Below, piece after piece: positions 31,119 to 40,126 of a stretch of DNA of 55,610 bases; position 1 is the stretch's first letter, and the number at the start of each line of letters is the position of its first letter. The DNA lies in contig NZ_JACRTE010000012.1 of NCBI RefSeq assembly GCF_014385105.1, forward strand, positions 1 through 55,610. Direction: 5' to 3'. Below the pieces are notes generated by a model that worked only from the letters and a program-made list of their open reading frames with translations, was not told where the DNA came from and made no database searches. Source of the DNA: Qingrenia yutianensis. Its GTDB lineage: Bacteria; Bacillota; Clostridia; UMGS1810. The translations under genes were made by a program, and so were the position numbers.

Positions 31119-32426
31119 TACTTTTTCCGCCGCGGCATTTGAAGATTTTACCGCGGATTTTGCTTCGTTTGATTTTATTTCTTCTTTCACTCTGCGCGCG
31201 TTGAAAAGCATAAGTTTTAATCGGTTTTCCTGGTTAACTCTGCTCGCGCCCGCGTCGTAGTCTATCGCAACAATATTTATATTCGGATTTTTTTCTTTAA
31301 TCGGTTTCATCATACCTTTTCCGCAGATGTGATTGGGCAGACATCCGAACGGCTGTGTGCAGACGATATTCGTACAGCCCGACTTGCCGAGTTCCAGCAT
31401 TTCTGCGGTGAGAAGCCAACCTTCGCCCATCTTCACCGCGGTATTGATAAGGTCGGGCGCAAGGGCAACTATTTCTTCAAACGGCGTCCAAGCCTCAAAA
31501 ATTCCGTTCTTTTTGATAATCTCGATTACGTCGCGTTTCTTTTTGCACAAAATGCGGTAAATGAATTTATATATCGGATAAACCGCCGTATTTTTTTTGT
31601 AAAGCACACATTCGTTGAGAGTGTTGTAAACGCAGTACATCAAAAAGTCGTAAAGTCCCGGGACGACGGGTTCCGCGCCCTCGGAAAGAAGAAATTTTTC
31701 AAGGCCGTTGTTTGCAAGAGGTGAGTATTTTACAAAAATCTCGCCAACTATTCCGACCTTAACCGTGTCTTTGTGTTCAACCTTTATTTTTGCAAAGTCG
31801 TCAATTATTTTTTTGTAATTTTGCTTAATTTTTCGGTAATTTGTATGTCCTTTCATTCCAAGCTCGCCGCCGAGAATGTTTGTCCATTTTTCTGTCAGTC
31901 TGTCGGCGTCGCCCCTGGTTATTTCATACGGCTTTATCTGGTTGGCAAGGCTCATCATAAGATCGCCGTAGAGCGTTGCGTAAAGCATATTTTTAAGCAT
32001 TTTCGGGCCTAACGTAAAGCCGGGATGTTTTTCTATGCCGGCAAGCGACAGCGAAATTACGGGAATATAGCCGAGGTTTGCCTTTTTGAGCGCCTTTCTT
32101 ATGAGATAAATATAGTTTGACGCACGGCACCCCCCGCCTGTCTGAAACATAATGAGCGCAACCTTGTGAGTATCGTATTTGCCCGACAAAAGTGCACTTA
32201 AAAACTGCCCGATAACCAGAATTGCAGGATAGCAGGTGTCGTTGTGCGTATATTTAAGACCTGTTTCGGAAATTTTTGTTCCGCTCGTTTCCAAAAGCTC
32301 GGTTTTGTAGCCGTAGGTTTTAAGCACGCTCATAATAAGCTTAAAGTGCGTCGGAAGCATATTCGGAATGAGGATTGTATAATCCTTTTTCATCTCTTTT
32401 GTAAAGGGTATGTAGTTTTCCGCCAT
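31116..32426 (-). CDS. Acyl-CoA dehydratase activase-related protein (DUF2229/YjiL-type C-terminal part)
   Basis: A 436-residue protein that in many Clostridia forms the C-terminal third of a single protein of about 1,400 residues. Conserved cysteines are visible in THNDTCYPAILVIGQ, FQTGGGCRASNYIYL and TQPFGCLPNHICGKG, a pattern suited to an iron-sulfur cluster as in 2-hydroxyacyl-CoA dehydratases. It should work with the ATPase encoded upstream. The ancestral junction is TAA directly followed by ATG in the same frame. Directly upstream now lies a duplicated piece of the partner gene, but the GAGG ribosome-binding site is preserved. The exact reaction is unknown; a role in reductive activation of a radical dehydratase is the family view. 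Confidence 0.85.
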   Translation of the reverse strand: MAENYIPFTKEMKKDYTILIPNMLPTHFKLIMSVLKTYGYKTELLETSGTKISETGLKYTHNDTCYPAILVIGQFLSALLSGKYDTHKVALIMFQTGGGCRASNYIYLIRKALKKANLGYIPVISLSLAGIEKHPGFTLGPKMLKNMLYATLYGDLMMSLANQIKPYEITRGDADRLTEKWTNILGGELGMKGHTNYRKIKQNYKKIIDDFAKIKVEHKDTVKVGIVGEIFVKYSPLANNGLEKFLLSEGAEPVVPGLYDFLMYCVYNTLNECVLYKKNTAVYPIYKFIYRILCKKKRDVIEIIKKNGIFEAWTPFEEIVALAPDLINTAVKMGEGWLLTAEMLELGKSGCTNIVCTQPFGCLPNHICGKGMMKPIKEKNPNINIVAIDYDAGASRVNQENRLKLMLFNARRVKEEIKSNEAKSAVKSSNAAAEKV

Positions 32427-32777
32427 TTATTTTTCCTCACTTATTTTTTCACATTCTTCGAGTGCGCCTATAAGACTGCGAAGCCTTATTTTAACTGCGC
32501 CGAGGTTGGTTATTTCGTCGATTTTAAGCTGTGTGTAATGCTTGTGATTGCCCTCGAGTATTGCGCGCACCTCGTCGGTGGTTATAGCGTCGACACCGCA
32601 CCCGAACGAAACAAGCTGAACGAGTTCAACATCGCTGTTTTGCGACGCATATGCCGCCGCGCGGTACAGACGCGAATGAAATGTCCACTGGTCGAGAACG
32701 GTTACATTTTGGCGCGGAATGTCATTGCATATGCTGTCCTCGCTGACCACCGCAAAACCGAGCGTATTGGCAAGCTT
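32427..32777 (-). pseudogene. Duplicated 3' fragment of the large activase gene
   Basis: Codes for the last 116 or so residues of the large activase (ending CEKISEEK), identical to the real 3' end at 32918-33268. It lacks everything upstream and is entered out of frame from the second fragment. It is a by-product of the tandem duplication. Confidence 0.9.
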
Positions 32778-32917
32778 GTTTCCAAAAGCTCGGTTTTGTA
32801 GCCGTAGGTTTTAAGCACGCTCATAATAAGCTTAAAGTGCGTCGGAAGCATATTCGGAATGAGGATTGTATAATCCTTTTTCATCTCTTTTGTAAAGGGT
32901 ATGTAGTTTTCCGCCAT
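32778..32917 (-). pseudogene. Duplicated 5' fragment of the small activase gene
   Basis: The first 47 or so codons of the small activase (MAENYIPFTKEMKKD...) with the same ribosome-binding site, directly behind the stop of the intact large gene. At 32777 it runs out of frame into the duplicated 3' fragment and stops at 32702, giving a 71-residue dead-end peptide that would still be translated. Confidence 0.9.
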
Positions 32918-35860
32918 TTATTTTTCCTCACTTATTTTTTCACATTCTTCGAGTGCGCCTATAAGACTGCGAAGCCTTATTTTAACTGCGCCGAGGTTGG
33001 TTATTTCGTCGATTTTAAGCTGTGTGTAATGCTTGTGATTGCCCTCGAGTATTGCGCGCACCTCGTCGGTGGTTATAGCGTCGACACCGCACCCGAACGA
33101 AACAAGCTGAACGAGTTCAACATCGCTGTTTTGCGACGCATATGCCGCCGCGCGGTACAGACGCGAATGAAATGTCCACTGGTCGAGAACGGTTACATTT
33201 TGGCGCGGAATGTCATTGCATATGCTGTCCTCGCTGACCACCGCAAAACCGAGCGTATTGGCAAGCTTGTCTATGCCGTGCCCGATTTCGGGGTCGATGT
33301 GATACGGTCTGCCTGCGAGCACCATAATGCGTTTTTTGTGCGCACGTGCATATTCAACCGCTTTTTCGCCCTCGGCATAAAGCGCTGTTTTATAGTCGTT
33401 ATATGCCTTAAATCCGTTTTTAGCCGCTTGTTTTATCTCACGGTCGGTTATCGAATTATCAAGGCTTTTTAGCGTTTTTGAAAAGGTTTTCGCAAGCGCC
33501 TTCGGCGAGGTAACATCAAGATACGGATAGATAAAGTTAACCTTTTTCAAATCCTCCATATTTGAGTTGAGAAGCTCCGCGTAATATGCTACAACGGGGC
33601 AGTTATAGTGATTTGCACTCTTTTTCTCATCAACATTGTATGTGAGCGACGGATAAAAAATTACTTTCAATCCGTCTCCGATAAGTTCTTCAATGTGCCC
33701 GTGCATAATTTTTGCCGGATAGCACGCGGTGTCGGACGGAATGGTGAGCTGACCTCTTTCGTATGTTCCGCGCGTGGAAAGCTTAGAAAAATGCACTTCA
33801 AATCCGAGCGAATTAAAAAATTCATACCAAAGCGGTGCGAGTTCATACATTGAGAGCGCCGTCGGAAGTCCGATTTTTCCGCGTTTTCCCTCTTTGGGGA
33901 CAAGGCTCTTTAGGTAGTTTCTTTTCCATTCGTACAAATTGGGCAGAATTTCGGAATTGGGTATTCCGGCGCCTTTCTGGCACTGATTGCCCGATATAAA
34001 TTTCTTTCCGTCCGAGAAAATGTTTATCGTAAGACGGCATTTGTTTGCACAGCCTCCGCATACGGCAGGTTTTGACGTATGCGTGAAATGTTCAAGTTCT
34101 TCAAGCGTCAAAAGTGTACTATTTTTGCTGTTCATAACGTGCAGTGCCGCGCCGTAAGCCCCCATAAGTCCTGCAATGGCGGGGCGGATAACGTTTGCGC
34201 CGACCTCGTTTTCAAATGCGCGCAAAACCGCGTCGTTGTAGAATGTTCCGCCCTGAACGACGATACATTTTCCGAGTTCCGCCGCGCTCGACGCACGGAT
34301 AACCTTGTAAACCGCATTTTTCACGACACTGACCGAAAGTCCTGCCGAAATGTCCTCAACGCTTGCGCCGTCTTTCTGCGACTGCTTGACCGACGAATTC
34401 ATAAACACGGTACAGCGCGAGCCGAGATTTACGGGATTTTTTGCAAAAAGACCTTTTTTTGCAAACTCGCTTGCCTCAAATCCCATAGATTTTGCGAACG
34501 TTTCGATAAACGAACCGCATCCCGACGAACACGCCTCGTTAAGCATAATACTGTCGATTGCGCCGTTATGTATCTTAAAGCATTTAATGTCCTGACCGCC
34601 GATGTCGAGAATAAAATCGACGTCGGGTTTGAAATGCCGTGCTGCAGTAAAATGCGCTATTGTTTCGACAACACCCTCGTCGGTGTGAAAAGCGTGCTTT
34701 ATAAGTTCCTCGCCGTAGCCTGTGACCGACGCGCCGAGAATGTTTATTTTGTCCGCGCACATTTTGCGTATTTTTATAAGTTCCTCCAGAACAAGCGACA
34801 CGGGATTGCCCTTGTTTGAGCTGTAAAACGAATACAGCACTTCTTTTTTGCCGTTTATAAGAACAAGTTTTGTGGTGGTGCTTCCGCAGTCTATGCCGAG
34901 ATACGCATCACCTTCGTATGTATTTATATCGCACATCGCAACTTTCGCCTTGCTGTGGCGCGCCGAAAATTCTTCGTATTCCTTTTCGTTAGCAAAAAGG
35001 GGAGGCAGACGGTCGAATTTTGCCTCGCCGTCATTGGCGCTTTTTTGAATTTTGTCCAAAAGAGCTGAAAACGAAATTCTGTCTTTTCCTTGGGCGAACA
35101 TTGCCGCGCCCATAGCAACCGAAAAGCGCGAATATTCGGGGAAAACAGCATTTTCTTTTGAGAGTTTCAGCGTTTCGGCAAAACGTTTTTTAAGGCCGTC
35201 GCAGTAGTAGAGCGGACCGCCGAGAAACATAACTTTTCCGTCGATTTTTCTGCCTTGAACAAGTCCCGAAATGGTTTGATTTACCACAGCCTGATAAATG
35301 CTTGCCGCGATGTCCGATTTTTTTGCGCCCTGGTTTAAAAGGGGCTGAATGTCGGTTTTTGCGAAAACTCCGCACCGCGACGCAATGGGGTAAATTCTCG
35401 TTGCCTTAAGGCTTTCCCTGTCCATTTCGTCAACCGTCATATCAAGCAAAACCGCCATTTGGTCGATAAACGCGCCCGTTCCTCCGGCACAGGTGCCGTT
35501 CATACGTTCGTCAATTCCGCCTTTGTAAAAAATAACCTTTGCGTCCTCTCCGCCAAGCTCAATTACAACGCTTGTGTCGGGTTCGAGGTGCGACACAGTT
35601 TCACCCGTGGCGTAAACCTCCTGTATAAACAAAAGTCCTGCGGAATTTGCAACGCCGAGCCCTGCCGAACCCGAAACCGCCGCGGTAAGATATTCGACAT
35701 CAAGGTGCGGACGCATTTCGCAAAGCATATCATATGCGGTTTGCCTTACCTTTGAAAAATGCCGTCTGTAATTTTCATACACAACTCTGCCGCCGTCGGT
35801 CAGCACCAGTTTTGCGGTGGTTGAGCCGATGTCGATGCCGAGCGAATAATTATGCTCCAT
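32918..35860 (-). CDS. Acyl-CoA dehydratase activase with two BadF/BadG-type ATPase domains
   Basis: A 980-residue protein. Two ASKHA ATPase domains of the 2-hydroxyglutaryl-CoA dehydratase activator type are visible: residues about 5-265 (SLGIDIGSTTAKLVLTDGG; GGTGAFIDQMA) and about 320-580 (YLGIDCGSTTTKLVLING; ILDIGGQDIKCFK; ACSSGCGSFIETFAKSMGF). The Cys loop in the second domain fits the bridging 4Fe-4S cluster. A Cys-rich segment near 595-640 (CGGCANKCRLTINIF) and a DUF2229-like region follow to the end. Such proteins drive ATP-dependent electron transfer to a dehydratase or related enzyme. No dehydratase subunits are nearby. ATG 35860 is used; a GTG three codons upstream is possible. Confidence 0.9.
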   Translation of the reverse strand: MEHNYSLGIDIGSTTAKLVLTDGGRVVYENYRRHFSKVRQTAYDMLCEMRPHLDVEYLTAAVSGSAGLGVANSAGLLFIQEVYATGETVSHLEPDTSVVIELGGEDAKVIFYKGGIDERMNGTCAGGTGAFIDQMAVLLDMTVDEMDRESLKATRIYPIASRCGVFAKTDIQPLLNQGAKKSDIAASIYQAVVNQTISGLVQGRKIDGKVMFLGGPLYYCDGLKKRFAETLKLSKENAVFPEYSRFSVAMGAAMFAQGKDRISFSALLDKIQKSANDGEAKFDRLPPLFANEKEYEEFSARHSKAKVAMCDINTYEGDAYLGIDCGSTTTKLVLINGKKEVLYSFYSSNKGNPVSLVLEELIKIRKMCADKINILGASVTGYGEELIKHAFHTDEGVVETIAHFTAARHFKPDVDFILDIGGQDIKCFKIHNGAIDSIMLNEACSSGCGSFIETFAKSMGFEASEFAKKGLFAKNPVNLGSRCTVFMNSSVKQSQKDGASVEDISAGLSVSVVKNAVYKVIRASSAAELGKCIVVQGGTFYNDAVLRAFENEVGANVIRPAIAGLMGAYGAALHVMNSKNSTLLTLEELEHFTHTSKPAVCGGCANKCRLTINIFSDGKKFISGNQCQKGAGIPNSEILPNLYEWKRNYLKSLVPKEGKRGKIGLPTALSMYELAPLWYEFFNSLGFEVHFSKLSTRGTYERGQLTIPSDTACYPAKIMHGHIEELIGDGLKVIFYPSLTYNVDEKKSANHYNCPVVAYYAELLNSNMEDLKKVNFIYPYLDVTSPKALAKTFSKTLKSLDNSITDREIKQAAKNGFKAYNDYKTALYAEGEKAVEYARAHKKRIMVLAGRPYHIDPEIGHGIDKLANTLGFAVVSEDSICNDIPRQNVTVLDQWTFHSRLYRAAAYASQNSDVELVQLVSFGCGVDAITTDEVRAILEGNHKHYTQLKIDEITNLGAVKIRLRSLIGALEECEKISEEK

Positions 35861-35978
35861 ACACTTCACGTTTCCTTTATATATTCAAAAAACAAACAAT
35901 AACATATTGTAACATTTTTTTGTCAAAATGTCAAATGAATTTTGTGTGATAAATTTTTCCGAAAAAACAAATTTATCA

Positions 35979-36007
35979 TTGATTTTGTTTGCGATTTATG
36001 GTACAAT
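35979..36007 (+). promoter_or_regulatory. Promoter of the rnf operon
   Basis: TTGATT (35979-35984), 17-base spacer, TACAAT (36002-36007), about 48 bases before the rnfC start. The 36 bases upstream are very AT-rich, suitable for an UP element. Confidence 0.75.
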
Positions 36008-36054
36008 TATTTGAATAACAGTGTTTTTAAAAGTGTTTTAAGGAGGCGGTTTTG

Positions 36055-37374
36055 TTGAAAGCTTTTACGTTTCGGGGCGGTATTCACCCCGACGATTGCA
36101 AAAAAAGCACAAAAGATAACAAGATTATTGAAATTTCACCGTCCAAAATGATGGTCTATCCCGTCGTTCAGCATATCGGAGCGCCGTGCGTGCCGATTGT
36201 GAAGGTAGGCGGCGACGTTTTGAAAGGGCAGAAAATCGCGGACAGCGACGCGTTTGTCAGCGCGCCGATACATTCGTCTGTTTCGGGAAAGGTTATCGCG
36301 ATTGAAAAAAGACGTCACCCCAACGGCAATATGGTTGAAAGCATTGTTGTGGAAAATGACAATCTTTACCGTTTGTCGCCGGATATTTACAGGCGTGACG
36401 GCATAGACAAGCTTACAAAGGACGAAAAGCTTAAATTCATACGCGAGGCAGGAATTGTAGGCCTCGGCGGTGCGGCTTTTCCGACGCATATCAAGCTTAA
36501 TCCGAACAAGAAAATTGATTATGTTATCGTAAACGGTGCGGAGTGCGAGCCTTACCTTACCTCCGACCACCGCGTTATGCTGGAAACACCGCGCGAGGTT
36601 GTTGAGGGCTTAAAGCTTATTTTGGGCATTACCGGCGCGGAAAACGGCATTATCGCGATTGAGGAAAACAAGCCCGACGCGATAGAAGTTATGCAAAAAG
36701 CTGTGCAGAACGAAAAGAACATTTCGGTTGTGCGTCTTAAGACGAAATATCCGCAGGGAAGCGAAAAACACCTTATTTACGCGGTGTGCAAGAGAGAGGT
36801 TCCGTCGGGCGGACTCCCTGCCGACGCAGGGGTTATAGTGGACAACGTAGACACCTGCACGGCGGTGTATTTTGCGCTTACAATGCACCAGCCTGTTATG
36901 TCGAGAGTTGTGACCGTTTCGGGAAGCGGAATTGACACACCGAGAAATTTCCGAGTTCCGGTCGGCACCGATTTTATGCACGTTATAGAAAACGCGGGCG
37001 GTTTTATCGGCGATGTGGGAAAGGTTATTATGGGCGGTCCTATGATGGGGATTGCGCAGTTTGATTTGTCCGTTCCGACAGTTAAGGCAACGTCGGCAAT
37101 TTTGGCGTTTGACAAAAGCGAAATGCACGAAAAAGAGGTTTCGCCGTGCATACGGTGCGGTGAGTGCGTAAAAAAATGTCCTATGCGCCTTATGCCGCTG
37201 GAGCTTAATATTTACGCGTCGGCTATGGACCTTGATATGTGCGAAAAATACAACATCACCGACTGTATCGAATGCGGTGTCTGTTCGTATCTCTGCCAAA
37301 GCAATCAAAATCCTCTGCAAAGCATAAAACGTGCAAAAGCGGCGGTTATTGCAAGGCGAAGAAACGCGAAATAG
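36055..37374 (+). CDS. rnfC: Rnf complex subunit RnfC
   Basis: RnfC is the peripheral NADH-binding subunit of the ferredoxin:NAD+ oxidoreductase that pumps Na+ or H+. The 439-residue protein starts at the TTG 36055, 8 bases after AGGAGG (MKAFTFRGGIHP). It contains the NADH/FMN region GIVGLGGAAFPTHIKL and NGAECEPYLTSDHR, and two 4Fe-4S motifs: CIRCGECVKKCP and CIECGVCSYLC. It opens the operon rnfCDGEAB, the standard clostridial order, driven by the promoter at 35979-36007. Confidence 0.96.
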   Translation: MKAFTFRGGIHPDDCKKSTKDNKIIEISPSKMMVYPVVQHIGAPCVPIVKVGGDVLKGQKIADSDAFVSAPIHSSVSGKVIAIEKRRHPNGNMVESIVVENDNLYRLSPDIYRRDGIDKLTKDEKLKFIREAGIVGLGGAAFPTHIKLNPNKKIDYVIVNGAECEPYLTSDHRVMLETPREVVEGLKLILGITGAENGIIAIEENKPDAIEVMQKAVQNEKNISVVRLKTKYPQGSEKHLIYAVCKREVPSGGLPADAGVIVDNVDTCTAVYFALTMHQPVMSRVVTVSGSGIDTPRNFRVPVGTDFMHVIENAGGFIGDVGKVIMGGPMMGIAQFDLSVPTVKATSAILAFDKSEMHEKEVSPCIRCGECVKKCPMRLMPLELNIYASAMDLDMCEKYNITDCIECGVCSYLCQSNQNPLQSIKRAKAAVIARRRNAK

Positions 37375-37385
37375 GAGGGATAAAA

Positions 37386-38336
37386 GTGGAAAATAAACTT
37401 TATGTGTCATATGCTCCTCACATACGCAGTAAGGAAAACGTTTCCGAAACAATGCTCGATGTGCTGATTGCGCTTATTCCGGCGCTTGCGGCAGGTGTGT
37501 ATTTCTTCGGCGTGCGCGCGCTTTTTGCGGTGCTGGTTTCGGTTGCCTGTTCTGTTGCGTTTGAGAGTTTATGGAATATGCTTTTGAAAAAGAAAAACAC
37601 TGTCGGCGATATGAGCGCGGCAGTGACGGGCGTGCTTCTGGCGTTTTGTCTGCCTCCGTCAATTCCTCTGTGGATTGTTATAATCGGCGACTTTTTTGCG
37701 ATTGTTATAGTAAAGGGATTTTTCGGCGGTTTGGGTCAGAATATCGTAAATCCGGCGCTTGCGGCGAGAGCGTTTCTGCTTGCGTGCTGGCCGGTTGATA
37801 TGACAAACTACACTTTGCCTTTTACAAATCTTTTTTCGGGCGAAGCTGTGTCGAGCGCAACACCGCTTGTAAGTGAGATTAAACCGTCGTATTTTGAACT
37901 TTTTATCGGCAAAATTCCCGGCTGTATCGGCGAGGTTTCGGCGGTCTGTCTTATTATCGGCGGAATTTATCTTCTTGTTAAAAAGAGAATTGATTTTGTA
38001 ATTCCTGTTTGCTACATAGCAGGCGTCGGAATTTTCGGCGCGCTTTTCGGTGACGGATTTTTGTTTTCCGTTCTTTCGGGCGGTGTAATTCTGGCAGGCA
38101 TTTTTATGGCGACCGATTACGTTACAAGTCCCGTAACCGCGAAAGGACAGGCAATATACGCAATTTTTGCGGCGCTTGTTACGGCGGTAATACGAAAATT
38201 CGGCGGTTATCCCGAGGGCGTTACATACGCAATACTTATGGCGAACATTTTAACTCCGCTTATCGACAAATTTGCGGTTCCGAAAAAATTCGGATATGTT
38301 AAAAAAGCGAAAAATGCGCAGAAGGAGGCGTTATAA
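37386..38336 (+). CDS. rnfD: Rnf complex subunit RnfD
   Basis: RnfD is an integral subunit with covalently bound FMN. The 316-residue protein starts at GTG 37386 (MENKLYVSYAPHIRSKEN) after AGGAGG; nine or ten hydrophobic segments follow. The flavinylation-type sequence SSATPL (near residue 155) fits the Ser-x-Ala-Thr target for covalent FMN. Conserved family pieces include FFGGLGQNIVNPALAARAFL and MATDYVTSPVTAKGQAIYA. The stop TAA touches the TTG start of rnfG without any gap. Confidence 0.95.
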   Translation: MENKLYVSYAPHIRSKENVSETMLDVLIALIPALAAGVYFFGVRALFAVLVSVACSVAFESLWNMLLKKKNTVGDMSAAVTGVLLAFCLPPSIPLWIVIIGDFFAIVIVKGFFGGLGQNIVNPALAARAFLLACWPVDMTNYTLPFTNLFSGEAVSSATPLVSEIKPSYFELFIGKIPGCIGEVSAVCLIIGGIYLLVKKRIDFVIPVCYIAGVGIFGALFGDGFLFSVLSGGVILAGIFMATDYVTSPVTAKGQAIYAIFAALVTAVIRKFGGYPEGVTYAILMANILTPLIDKFAVPKKFGYVKKAKNAQKEAL

Positions 38337-38912
38337 TTGAAAAACAGCAATGTGAAAGAAATTGTAATGCCGGGCGTTATTTTGTTTTTGATAGTTTTTG
38401 TTTCGGTTGCGGTGCTTGCGTGGTGCAACAGCGCGACATACGACAAAATTCAGGCTATTAACGCGGAAAATACGCAAAAGGCACGGCAGAATGTTTTATC
38501 GTCGGCAAAAGAGTTTGAGGAGGTTTCAGACTTTAAGGCGGACGGCATTGTTAAAAACGTATACAAAGGCACCGACGGCGGAAAATGCGTCGGATACTGT
38601 GTTTCGGTTGCACCGTCGGGCTACGGCGGAGAGATGGAAATTATGGTCGGCGTCGATAACGATTTAAAGCTTACCGGTATTGACATTGTATCGTCGTCCG
38701 AAACGGCGGGACTCGGAAAAAACGCGTCAAAGGAAAGTTTCAGAAGCCAGTTTGAGGGACTTACAAAAACTGTTACCGTCAAAAAGAGCGCGCCAAAAAA
38801 AGAAAACAATGAAATTCAGGCGCTTTCGGGCGCGACAATAACTTCAAATGCCGTTGCGGACGGAGCAAACTCGGCGATTGAGGCGGTTGAAAAAATAAAG
38901 GAGGCGGAATAG
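38337..38912 (+). CDS. rnfG: Rnf complex subunit RnfG
   Basis: RnfG is a membrane-anchored, extracytoplasmic flavoprotein. This 191-residue protein starts with TTG 38337 directly at the end of rnfD, with AAGGAGG 8 bases before. It has one N-terminal membrane helix (VILFLIVFVSVAVLAW) and an FMN-binding domain with GYGGEMEIMVGVD, SSETAGLGKNA and the covalent-FMN motif LSGATITSNAV. Its stop TAG touches the ATG of rnfE. Confidence 0.95.
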   Translation: MKNSNVKEIVMPGVILFLIVFVSVAVLAWCNSATYDKIQAINAENTQKARQNVLSSAKEFEEVSDFKADGIVKNVYKGTDGGKCVGYCVSVAPSGYGGEMEIMVGVDNDLKLTGIDIVSSSETAGLGKNASKESFRSQFEGLTKTVTVKKSAPKKENNEIQALSGATITSNAVADGANSAIEAVEKIKEAE

Positions 38913-39524
38913 ATGAACAGGTTTACAAAAATTGCAAAAAACGGTCTTTTTGCCGAAAATCCAACTTTTGTTCAGCTTATCGGAATGTGCCCGACGCTTG
39001 CGACCACAACGTCGGTTAAAAACGCGCTCGGTATGGGCATTGCGTCAACATTCGTTTTAATCGGCTCGAATATGGCGATTTCGCTTTTGAGAAAATTTAT
39101 TCCGTCAAAGGTCAGAATTGCATCATACATTGTGGTTATAGCGGCATTTGTAACGGTTATCGAAATGCTTTTGAAAGCGTTTTTGCCGTCAATTTCAAAT
39201 TCGCTCGGAATGTTTATTCCGCTTATCGTTGTTAACTGTATTATTTTGGCGCGTGCCGAGAGCTTTGCGTCGAAAAACGGAGTTTTGGAGAGTATGGCGG
39301 ACGGTCTTTTTATGGGACTCGGTTTTACAATGGCGCTGTCGCTCCTCGGTGCGGTGCGCGAAATTCTCGGCAACGGTACAATCTTTGATTTGCCTTTGTT
39401 CGGAAGCGGATTTAAACCTGCGATTATGTTTATTCTTCAGCCAGGCGCGTTCATCACGCTCGGCACGATTTTAGCGGTTAAAAACGCAATTGCCCTAAAA
39501 AGAAAAGGGGGAAGCGCGAAATGA
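38913..39524 (+). CDS. rnfE: Rnf complex subunit RnfE
   Basis: RnfE is a six-helix integral subunit related to RnfA and NqrD. The 203-residue protein has the family start NGLFAENPTFVQLIGMCPTL and later PLIVVNCIILARAESFA and MGLGFTMALSLLGAVREIL. With RnfA it surrounds the membrane 2Fe-2S centre and ion path; the cysteine in GMCPTL fits a cluster ligand. It overlaps rnfA by 4 bases (ATGA). Confidence 0.95.
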   Translation: MNRFTKIAKNGLFAENPTFVQLIGMCPTLATTTSVKNALGMGIASTFVLIGSNMAISLLRKFIPSKVRIASYIVVIAAFVTVIEMLLKAFLPSISNSLGMFIPLIVVNCIILARAESFASKNGVLESMADGLFMGLGFTMALSLLGAVREILGNGTIFDLPLFGSGFKPAIMFILQPGAFITLGTILAVKNAIALKRKGGSAK

Positions 39525-40102
39525 TAGCAAAATTTATTTCAATAGCATTTTTGGCGATTTTGTCCGAAAACTTTGTATTGGTAAAATTTTTGGGAATTTG
39601 CCCGTTTTTGGGAGTGTCAAAAAAGACAAGCACTGCGGTAGGTATGGGTATGGCGGTAACGTTCGTTATGGTTTTTGCGTCCACGCTTACATATCTTACG
39701 TATTATTACGTGCTGGTCCCCATTCACGCGGAATATTTGCAGACGCTCGCGTTTATTTTGGTAATCGCGTTTTTGGTGCAGTTTGTTGAAATGTTTGTGG
39801 CAAAAACCGTGCCGTCGCTGTACAGCGCGCTCGGAATTTATCTTCCGCTTATCACTACAAACTGCGCGGTTTTGGGTTCGGCGCTTATAAACATCGAGCG
39901 CGGTTACAATCTTGCCGAAACGGTTTGGTTTTCGTTTTGCTCGGCAATCGGCTTTACGCTTGCGATTGTGCTTTTTGCCGGCGTAAGAGAAAGGCTTGAA
40001 CATTCAAACATTCCCGAACCGCTCAAGGGATTTCCCATCGCGCTTATCACGGCGGGACTTATTTCGATGGCGTTTTTGGGATTTTCGGGAATGTCGTTTT
40101 AA
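39521..40102 (+). CDS. rnfA: Rnf complex subunit RnfA
   Basis: RnfA is the partner of RnfE, with six membrane helices in inverted topology. The 193-residue protein has LSENFVLVKFLGICPFLGVS near the N-terminus (cluster-ligand Cys), PLITTNCAVLGSALI in the middle and FAGVRERLE near the end. It overlaps rnfE and precedes rnfB by 24 bases. Confidence 0.95.
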   Translation: MIAKFISIAFLAILSENFVLVKFLGICPFLGVSKKTSTAVGMGMAVTFVMVFASTLTYLTYYYVLVPIHAEYLQTLAFILVIAFLVQFVEMFVAKTVPSLYSALGIYLPLITTNCAVLGSALINIERGYNLAETVWFSFCSAIGFTLAIVLFAGVRERLEHSNIPEPLKGFPIALITAGLISMAFLGFSGMSF

Positions 40103-40126
40103 CAAATACGGATTGGGAGGACGAAT

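Larger units (their letters stand above)
32287..33268. repeat. Perfect 491-bp tandem duplication
   Basis: Bases 32287-32777 are repeated at 32778-33268; everywhere I compared them the copies are identical. The unit covers the 3' end of the large activase gene and the 5' end of the small one. The copies meet at a GT shared by both ends. Because the unit spans the gene boundary, one complete copy of each gene remains. 491 is not a multiple of three. Confidence 0.93.
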
